A stretch of DNA of 50,009 bases from Apibacter muscae. GTDB lineage: Bacteria > Bacteroidota > Bacteroidia > Flavobacteriales > Weeksellaceae. The DNA lies in assembly GCF_007845635.1 (NCBI RefSeq), contig NZ_SELG01000022.1:1-50009 (forward strand), read 5' to 3'. The notes under the pieces are model-generated. The model was not told where the DNA came from. It saw nothing but the letters and a program-made list of their open reading frames with translations, and did not search any database. This document shows positions 43,896 to 50,009 of the stretch, piece by piece (positions within the stretch are counted from its first letter, which is position 1; every line of letters begins with the position of its first letter). Made by a program: the position numbers and the translations under genes.

Positions 43896-44099
43896 CTATT
43901 TTGTGATCGCGAAAGGATGGGAATCCAATTATGTAACCACCTTATTCTCCAATATTTAATAAATTTTAAAATTGGACAGGGGTTTGCATAGAGGATTATA
44001 TTAATATTTTTTAATTTGTGCTTTAGATGTAATAAAATAACATAATAGTTTAGTAAATTTATCCATTTAAAATATCGATATTACAAAACTATAAAAGCA

Positions 44100-45149
44100 A
44101 TGAGAAATCATACAATAGAAGAATTAGTTTGTCAATTCCAAGTATCAGGGTCATCTTTATATGAACTTAATGAAATAATAATACTTTTATATAAACAAAA
44201 TAATAATGATGCCTTAAATTTAGTATTAAAATTAGCCATGTCAGATTATGGAGGTATAACGTTTAAAGCAGAATTACAAATCATAGCAATGTTAGGAACA
44301 CTCCATTGGGGAATAAAAGGATTAGAAAAACTTGGAAAATCAACTATAAAAAACGATTGTTTTAGGGCTATAAACAATGTAACTAGGCTTTTAAGTCATA
44401 TATCTAGTAAAAGTTTAAATGATTTTTTCTTTGCCAATTCTAATTTACCTTGTATAAAGAGACTTAACCTAGAAAATGAAAAGTATAAAACAGAAGAATG
44501 GATTACAAATGCAAAAAAGGTTTTAATTGAGGTTGTGAAATCAGTAGAAAAGAATGATATTTTTCCATTAGGATTAATACAAAATTTAATTTATCCCTTT
44601 AATATCTCTGCTCAAGAACATATGTTTGCTGCTCTCATGATCAGGTGGTTCAATTTTAATTCAAATAATGTTTATAAATATTTAGAATTAATAGAATCTA
44701 CAACAAAGAAAGAAATAATTTATCACAATTTTTTGAAAAATAATCCATACATTTTAGAACCCTTCCATGCTCAAATATGGTCAAAACCAAAATTTGGTGA
44801 AAATTTAATCCCAGATTTTCTGATCCGTTCAATGGATGATGCATATACAGTTATTGAAATTGAAGAACCCAATACCTCTATTATGACAAAATCTGGAGAG
44901 CTTTCGGCTAAAACAACTCACGCAAAAAAGCAAGCTCTAGATTTTAGAGATTGGGCTATTAATAATAATCTATATGCTTCTCGAAAATATCAAAATATTT
45001 ATAGACCATTTTGTCTAGTGGTTATTGGCCGAGAATCAGAATTAACTGAAGTTCAAAAACAAAGGTTAAAACAAGAGAACGAATCAACTCAAGGGATATT
45101 GAAAATTGTTGGATTTGATAAAAAAACATTTAGAAAAACTATCAGTTAA
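44100..45149 (+). CDS. Shedu-like (DUF4263) anti-phage nuclease
   Basis: 349 residues. The C-terminal part (about 200-335) is a PD-(D/E)xK-type nuclease of the Shedu SduA/DUF4263 kind. It has KKEIIYHNFLKNNPYILEPF with the conserved leading helix, FGENLIPDFLIR (Asp239), VIEIEEPNTSIMTKSGELSA (Glu253) and HAKKQALDFRDWA (Gln278). The third catalytic position reads Glu-Ile-Glu rather than Glu-x-Lys, so the lysine may be supplied by Lys264. The N-terminal 200 residues are helical and could sense infection or scaffold oligomers. No signal or membrane segment. It stands alone among broken genes and is intact. Shedu proteins are single-gene defence systems, which fits. Confidence 0.78.
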   Translation: MRNHTIEELVCQFQVSGSSLYELNEIIILLYKQNNNDALNLVLKLAMSDYGGITFKAELQIIAMLGTLHWGIKGLEKLGKSTIKNDCFRAINNVTRLLSHISSKSLNDFFFANSNLPCIKRLNLENEKYKTEEWITNAKKVLIEVVKSVEKNDIFPLGLIQNLIYPFNISAQEHMFAALMIRWFNFNSNNVYKYLELIESTTKKEIIYHNFLKNNPYILEPFHAQIWSKPKFGENLIPDFLIRSMDDAYTVIEIEEPNTSIMTKSGELSAKTTHAKKQALDFRDWAINNNLYASRKYQNIYRPFCLVVIGRESELTEVQKQRLKQENESTQGILKIVGFDKKTFRKTIS

Positions 45150-45177
45150 GATATTAACACAAAAATTTAGTTAGATA

Positions 45178-45414
45178 ATGGAAAATGTATTTAAACAAAA
45201 TCAAAAGATAATCAGTTTTGGAAAAAAGGCTATTATTATTGCGACAAAAAAAGATCCTTATAGACCAAAAATTGACCCTTATAATAGAAAAGAATTATAT
45301 CCCAAAAAGGATTATTTAATTATGTTTTTTAAAGAAATTGATAAAAATGGACGTGAAAAATATGAAGGCAGAGAAGATATTCATCAAAATCAAATAGAAT
45401 CTCCTCATTGGTGA
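45178..45414 (+). CDS. Small unknown protein
   Basis: 78 residues, basic, opening MENVFKQNQKIISFGKKAII and rich in Lys, Asp and Tyr (KKDPYRPKIDPYNRKELYPK). It starts 28 bases after the Shedu-like gene and ends 23 bases before the PIN-GNAT pseudogene. It could be an accessory of either, or the antitoxin once paired with the PIN-GNAT protein. I do not recognise the family, and the frame is short enough to doubt. Confidence 0.45.
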   Translation: MENVFKQNQKIISFGKKAIIIATKKDPYRPKIDPYNRKELYPKKDYLIMFFKEIDKNGREKYEGREDIHQNQIESPHW

Positions 45415-45437
45415 TAAAGATTAAAATTCATGTAGTT

Positions 45438-46212
45438 ATGAAAATTTTAATTGATACTAACATTTTAATTAATCTTGAAGATAATAAAGCATTTAGCAAC
45501 ATATTTCCAAAGTTTTATCGATTAGCAATTTCTAACAATTGTAAAATTATTTATCATCTACAAGCAATTCCTTCAGATTTAAAAAGAGATTTGAACACCA
45601 TAAGAAAGGAAATCACTATTTCTAAACTTCAGAAATATGAAATATTAATTAATTACTCCATTCCGTCAGAAAATTTTAATAAAATATTTGAAGTAAAAAA
45701 AGAGAATGATAGAATTGATAATAAACAACTTTTTTAACTAAAAAAAAGGTTATGTTGATTATTTTGTTACAGAAGATTTAGTAATACATAAAAATGCTAA
45801 AAAAATTGGGCTTCAAAATCAGGTTTTAAATGTTTATTCTATAATTGATCTATTAGAAGAAAATTTTGCAATAAAAATCCCTTCTCAACCAATTCTTTAA
45901 TTTGGTAGTATCAGAGCAATTGAAAATAGGTTTGATGAATCTTTTGTTGATAGTCTCCGAAATGATTATGGTCATAATTCATTTGACATATGGTTAAAAA
46001 AAATTTTAAAAGAGGATAGACAATGCTATATTTTAATTGTTTAAAATAAATTACAGGCATTACTGATTTACAATATTGAATGGATAGAAGAACATAGAAT
46101 CAAAGGAATTTATGAGAAAATATTAAAAATTTGTACTTTGAAAATTACAGATACAGTTTTTGGAATTAAGTTAGGAGAACTTTTCTTGAATAAAATTTTG
46201 AATATTGCATAA
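45438..46212 (+). pseudogene. Broken PIN-GNAT fusion protein
   Basis: The intact start is a PIN nuclease domain (MKILIDTNILINLEDNK, Asp6 in place). At about 45735-45748, between T and A runs, the frame shifts by one and continues as KKGYVDYFVTEDLVIHKNAK, the later part of the PIN domain. After a stop at 45898-45900 the same frame continues as SIRAIENRFDESFVDSLRND and, past another stop at 46042-46044, as KILKICTLKI with VFGIKLGELFLNKIL, a GNAT acetyltransferase with its acetyl-CoA loop. PIN-GNAT proteins are known as a family. This copy has one frameshift and two nonsense codons and is dead unless the assembly is wrong. Confidence 0.78.
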
Positions 46213-46281
46213 ACCAAAATATCAGTTATCTATTAAAAAAAACGGGTTTTTCCTGCTTTATTAGAGGGTGAAGGAACGGAT

Positions 46282-47250
46282 TTGACTGATACAAAAGTGT
46301 TGCAAGGAAGAGCCAAAAGAAAACTGATTACTCAAAAAATGATGTTGGGGTTGATTGATGTTTCTAAGTCTAAAGAGGATTTTCAAAGACTAAAAAGTTA
46401 TTGGAATACTTTTCATTGTCAGAGTAAAATTATTAGTTCTAAAAACAGGATTTACGGGAAATATTGTAAAAATCGTTTTTGTACGGTTTGTTCTGCTATT
46501 CGAAAAGCCGATATCATTCATCGGTATTATCCTACTCTAAAGACATGGAAAGAGCCTCATTTTCTTACTCTAACGGTAAGGGCTGTAAAAATAAAATCTT
46601 TAAATAAATGGATTAACGGAATGTTTCGTGCTTTTTCTTTGATTTTAGATAGGTATAAGAAGAGGTTTCAAAGAGGAAAAGGGATTCCACTGATAGGAAT
46701 AAAATCCTTAGAATGTAATTTTAATCCTCAGAGAAAAACTTATAATCCGCATTTTCATATTATTACGGCTAATCTGGAAATTGCTGAAATTCTGAAAAAG
46801 GAATGGTTGCAGATCTGGAAGTATAAGGATAATCCTAACCAAATAGTGGTTAGTTCTAAAGCTCAGTTTATAAGAAAGGTGGAAAACTTGGAAAGGGATT
46901 TAATTGAGGTGATTAAATACGGTAGTAAAATTTTTACGGAACCGGATATAAAAAAGAAAATCTAAAAACAAAAATCGAATCTAGCTCCTATGATTTACAT
47001 CCAAGCTTTGGATGCTATTTTTAGAGCAATGAAGGGGAAAAGGATTTTTGAAAGGTTTGGGTTTAATCTACCGAAACAAGAAAGACCTCAACCTGATTCT
47101 AAATTGGTTTTTGAGTTCGAAAGTTGGAATTTTAATTTAAAGGTGAATGATTGGGTAAATCCTGAAACGGGGGAATGTTTAACGGGGTATAAATCTCCGG
47201 CTGAACTTGCTTATCTTTTGGAGGAGGGGATGAATTCTTCCTTTTTATGA
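46282..47250 (+). pseudogene. Rolling-circle replication initiator Rep split by one stop
   Basis: Residues read in one frame over 322 codons except for a single TAA at 46963-46965. The first part has a Cys pair module (YCKNRFCTVCSAIRKADII), motif I HFLTLTV, the HUH motif YNPHFHIITAN and the catalytic Tyr in EVIKYGSKIF. The part after the stop begins with an ATG at 46990 (MIYIQALDAIFRAMKGKRIF) and ends LEEGMNSSFL. The first start is TTG at 46282, but the frame is open upstream to 46234 with sensible sequence, so the N terminus may also be cut. Rep nicks the double-strand origin of small plasmids. A plasmid remnant in the chromosome is inferred. Confidence 0.8.
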
Positions 47251-47289
47251 ATCTAGTGCTAGTTAAAGATGTATATAAAATATACACCT

Positions 47290-48003
47290 TCATATTAATG
47301 TAATTCGTTTATTTAATAGATTAATTATTTTTTTATTTTTACTTAAAATAGCATAATCTAAAGCAGTTTTATTATATTCATCTTTTACAGAAATATCTGC
47401 TCCTGCATCTAATAATAATTTTATAATTCTATAATCACTATTCTTTACAGCTTCTATTAGAGGGTAATATTTATACTCTATACCACTGTTTCCAGAGTTG
47501 TTTGGATCAGCGCCATTATCCAATAAAAGTTTTACCATAGCATAATCTCCCTTAGAACATGCAATATGAAGGATACTTCGTGTATTATCTCCATATACAG
47601 TATTAGGGTTTGCACCTTTTTTTAATAGTAATTTTCCTATCGCGGATGATTTTTTTTTCAAACTATCTTTTTGGTAAATACTATACAGAGCATCATAAAC
47701 ATAATAATCATCTTCCACTCCAAGATTTAAGTCTGCTTTCTTTTCAAGAAGAAATTCTACAATTTTATTTCTTTTGTAAGAACAGGCAAATCCTAATAAG
47801 GTTAATTTATTATAAGATTCTTTCTCTAAATTTTCGGGTATAAATCTATTGATATTATCCACCTTAGCAAATAAGGTTTTAAAATCAGTAAAGTTATTCT
47901 CTTTAATGCTATAAATTAAGTCTTTATAATAGGTGGGTAATTCTTGTCCATAAAGAGATATTCTGAAAATAATAAAAAAGTATAGTAAACAATATTTTTT
48001 CAT
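47290..48003 (-). CDS. Periplasmic ankyrin-repeat protein, likely immunity
   Basis: 237 residues with a signal peptide (MKKYCLLYFFIIFRISLYGQ) and about four ankyrin repeats: LGFACSYKRNKIVEFLLEKK, a second near 95-120, LHIACSKGDYAMVKLLLDNG, and LIEAVKNSDYRIIKLLLDAG followed by KTALDYAILSK. It would lie in the periplasm. It is the third gene of a minus-strand group after a PAAR-like/amidase effector and a membrane protein. Ankyrin proteins are often immunity factors for peptidoglycan-targeting effectors, so that role is inferred here. Confidence 0.8.
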   Translation of the reverse strand: MKKYCLLYFFIIFRISLYGQELPTYYKDLIYSIKENNFTDFKTLFAKVDNINRFIPENLEKESYNKLTLLGFACSYKRNKIVEFLLEKKADLNLGVEDDYYVYDALYSIYQKDSLKKKSSAIGKLLLKKGANPNTVYGDNTRSILHIACSKGDYAMVKLLLDNGADPNNSGNSGIEYKYYPLIEAVKNSDYRIIKLLLDAGADISVKDEYNKTALDYAILSKNKKIINLLNKRITLI

Positions 48004-48039
48004 CTTTAAGATTGTTTTATTTCAAAAAAATAGTATTTA

Positions 48040-48576
48040 CTACATTATCTTATTTAATTTAAGTAATCTAAATCTTAACCTTATCCATATAAAATAGTTA
48101 GCGATAACAATTGATAATATAAATATTACAAAGAGTAATAAAAAATCAAAATTTAATCCAAAAGAGAGGTAAAAAGTACACATAAGTATGAAATAGCTAA
48201 AAATAAATAAAGGAATATCAATAAATAGATAATTATGTTGATATATCCTTTTAGTATTAAAGAATAAAGTAATTAAAAATAGTTGTATGAGGAGGAAGGG
48301 AATAAAGTTATTCCATATTTTTAATTGATTATATCTACTTAAATATTTTTCATACTCTAAAATTAGGTAAGAGGTGGGATTTCTCTCAAAAAGGGTATCA
48401 GGAGGACATTCTATATAAAATTTTAAGGAAGGAGGATACTTTATAAATAACCTGAAATCATTTCCAAATTCTGTGTCATAATTTATAATACCTATAAAAA
48501 GTAGAATAAAAATACTGAGTAAGATTAAATATAATAATTTTTTCAAGGCTTCTTCATTTTTAATAATTTTCTCCAA
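48040..48576 (-). CDS. Four-helix membrane protein, possible immunity
   Basis: 178 residues. Membrane helices are at about 14-31 (LLYLILLSIFILLFIGII), 91-106, 119-134 and 140-164, with a periplasmic-type loop of about 55 residues between the first two. No family is recognised. The ATG lies 34 bases inside the 3' end of the amidase effector gene, so the two are translationally coupled, a strong mark of effector-immunity pairs. It could shield peptidoglycan from the amidase or bind it directly. Confidence 0.7.
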   Translation of the reverse strand: MEKIIKNEEALKKLLYLILLSIFILLFIGIINYDTEFGNDFRLFIKYPPSLKFYIECPPDTLFERNPTSYLILEYEKYLSRYNQLKIWNNFIPFLLIQLFLITLFFNTKRIYQHNYLFIDIPLFIFSYFILMCTFYLSFGLNFDFLLLFVIFILSIVIANYFIWIRLRFRLLKLNKIM

Positions 48577-49778
48577 TTATTTATTTTAGCCATAGTTAAA
48601 TTCCCGGGGCAATATCGATCTGTATTTATTTCCATATGCCCAGCTAAAATTTCAATTCCATACAAATCATCTAAGAATTTACATAATTTTAATAATGAAC
48701 GCTCCAATTTATTAGTTAATTCCCCATTACTCCATTCAAATGTTGATCTCCAACCCATACCTGCATCATCAGTACTTAAATCTGCTAATAATACAATTCC
48801 TATTTTACCCGTATTTGCTTTATTAACATGAGATCCTTTAAATTTTATATCTCTTCCCTCATATATTTTTCCATCCTTATCTATTGCATAATGATATCCT
48901 ATATCAGCTCTTGAATCAGATTTACTATCCATATGTTTATCCTGAACTTGTTTAACTGTAGGATAGTCTACTTCATTACCTGAATGATGTACAACAATAG
49001 TATCATAAAATTTATCTAAAGGCTCCATAATTTTCTCATAAAGTCCTTTTTTAGGGTCAGGCTTTCTTGCTCCCCATTCTGCTCTTGAGATAATTTTTAC
49101 GGTATTTATTACTCTACTGGTAATTTTTATATTTTCTGAAATTTCATATAGATATGCATAGATACTTATATCCTTATTTAGATCATCTATTTCTCCTATA
49201 AACAAAGACAGTTTAACTGTTTTCCCATTTAACTTGTATAAGTTTGTTTTATTATCAGCATACCGCCAGCTAATATTTGTTTTATGTATAAATTTGGGTT
49301 CTTTAGTAAAAGATGTTACCTTGTACTCTGCAATATCAAATAATTCAACTTTTGTAGGACCTTCCAAACCATTAATTTCTATTGGATAATTGTCATTTAA
49401 ATCTTTTAAATGACTAAAACTTGTAGATTTCTCAATCACATTAATAAAAGTTTCCGGTGGAGTTAAGGGAGAAACTTTTCCTCCGGTAGCACACATACAA
49501 AAGGAATCCGTAGTTAATTTTTTCATTCCATTGAGACTGAAAGGGGAGGTTTTCTCCCATTGTTTGATAACCGGTGTACAAGGTAAATAGCCTCCGGAGG
49601 TTGGTTTTAATTTGCATTGTCCAAAAGGAATAATATTGGTATTAGCTTCTTTATCCTTTTCTGTTGCTTTTAATAAGGAATTAATTTTTAATCCACTATG
49701 GCTGGTTACCTTTAAAGGAGTTTCTTTGGTGCCTTTATTGCACTTTAATTTAGTATTTTCTGTTAAGGGGTGGCTCAT
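48543..49778 (-). CDS. PAAR-like (DUF4280)-amidase effector
   Basis: 411 residues in two parts. Residues 1-110 match DUF4280, a PAAR-like tip domain (LKCNKGTKETPLKV, then PFGQCKL, LPCTPVIKQWEKTSPF, LTTDSFCMCATGG). Residues 228-411 are an N-acetylmuramoyl-L-alanine amidase of the Amidase_2/PGRP family: ISRAEWGARKPDPK, VVHHSG (a zinc His at 264/265), IGYHYAID (Tyr), GHMEINTDRYCPG with His381 and Cys390. All three zinc ligands are present. It would cut the stem peptide from the glycan. The PAAR-like part suggests loading on a type VI secretion spike (or a related contractile system) for delivery into rival periplasms. No signal peptide, in keeping with that route. Confidence 0.85.
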   Translation of the reverse strand: MSHPLTENTKLKCNKGTKETPLKVTSHSGLKINSLLKATEKDKEANTNIIPFGQCKLKPTSGGYLPCTPVIKQWEKTSPFSLNGMKKLTTDSFCMCATGGKVSPLTPPETFINVIEKSTSFSHLKDLNDNYPIEINGLEGPTKVELFDIAEYKVTSFTKEPKFIHKTNISWRYADNKTNLYKLNGKTVKLSLFIGEIDDLNKDISIYAYLYEISENIKITSRVINTVKIISRAEWGARKPDPKKGLYEKIMEPLDKFYDTIVVHHSGNEVDYPTVKQVQDKHMDSKSDSRADIGYHYAIDKDGKIYEGRDIKFKGSHVNKANTGKIGIVLLADLSTDDAGMGWRSTFEWSNGELTNKLERSLLKLCKFLDDLYGIEILAGHMEINTDRYCPGNLTMAKINNWRKLLKMKKP

Positions 49779-49940
49779 GTGGAATTTATTTTTATTTTCT
49801 TATTTTGTAGATTGCGTATGTTTCAGCTAAAAAAAATATTACTATTATAGTAAAAATTTTAATTTCGTTTCTGTTTATTTTAATACTAATATTTTTATTC
49901 TATATAAACGTTTTTGGTCATTATCTTACAAGTATTTAAA

Positions 49941-50009
49941 TTATAAATCAGAATCTTCTTTAAGAATATTTTTAATAAATTTTCTAAGCTTTTTTGAATT
50001 ATAAAATTC
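49941..50009 (-). CDS. C-terminal end of an unknown gene (cut by window edge)
   Basis: The minus strand is open from the window edge to TAA at 49941-49943, encoding EFYNSKKLRKFIKNILKEDS then DL. The helical, Lys-rich ending looks natural, but 22 residues are too few to name a family. By position it could be part of the secretion or effector locus. Confidence 0.4.
   Translation of the reverse strand, partial: EFYNSKKLRKFIKNILKEDSDL

Larger units (their letters stand above)
43297..44099. other. Decayed intergenic region
   Basis: No intact gene in 803 bases. It holds a scrap of a helix-turn-helix gene (43356-43472), a scrap of an XRE-type gene (43616-43750) and a perfect AT hairpin (43861-43895). 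The rest is AT-rich with stops in all frames. Confidence 0.6.

Noticed and set aside
49818-49940. Hydrophobic small protein on the plus strand (ITIIVKILISFLFILILIFL)
   Set aside because: The hydrophobic frame has no ATG, GTG or TTG start. The nearby ATG at 49818 is out of frame because of an A8 run and ends after ten codons.
1-50009. CRISPR arrays, rRNA genes, intact transposases
   Set aside because: No regularly spaced direct repeats, no rRNA core sequences and no DDE or HUH transposase frames were found. The only HUH protein is the plasmid-type Rep.

Overview
The window looks like chromosome from a low-GC member of the Bacteroidota, class Flavobacteriia, most likely Weeksellaceae-like. I base this on gene content and style. 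There is a six-gene alternative complex III (act) operon, a protein with a C-terminal type IX secretion (T9SS) sorting domain, a TonB siderophore receptor with a PepSY partner, and promoters of the TTTG-N19-TAnnTTTG type. Ribosome binding sites of the Shine-Dalgarno kind are scarce. I cannot fix the genus from sequence alone.

Positions 1-5200 are a compact mobile element. On the minus strand lie a primase-helicase, an intact tyrosine recombinase and a second recombinase-fold protein that has lost its catalytic residues. An XRE regulator is divergent from them. A GC-richer non-coding end (1-664) carries evenly spaced TTTTTAAAAA palindromes. A possible structured RNA (5205-5320) and a small unknown gene follow.

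Positions 5650-19900 are a polymorphic-toxin locus read on the minus strand. A T9SS-sorted lectin-like protein comes first, then a 3349-residue SpvB/FG-GAP/RHS protein. Its C-terminal tip has an HG...C pattern like a clan CD (caspase-like) cysteine protease. An overlapping lipoprotein gene is the likely immunity partner. Downstream are a displaced toxin tail with an orphan immunity gene and a scrap of the small gene from 5340-5651.

Positions 20000-41400 are ordinary core genome. They hold der, an outer-membrane barrel, actFEDCBA (quinol oxidation and electron transfer to cytochrome c or an oxidase), holB, dnaB, a PepSY protein with a TonB receptor under a long perfect dyad, thrS-infC-rpmI-rplT with infC starting on a non-AUG codon, aroQ and tRNA-Leu(CAA). 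No terminal oxidase genes lie next to actF, where many relatives are expected to have them.

Positions 41400-50009, after the tRNA, are accessory DNA full of decay: an XRE regulator and its scraps, a DUF1493-like immunity gene with a frameshifted toxin, an intact Shedu-like (DUF4263) nuclease, a broken PIN-GNAT gene, and a rolling-circle Rep gene split by one stop codon. It ends with a second effector locus: a PAAR-like (DUF4280) domain fused to a peptidoglycan amidase, followed by two candidate immunity genes (a membrane protein and a periplasmic ankyrin protein).
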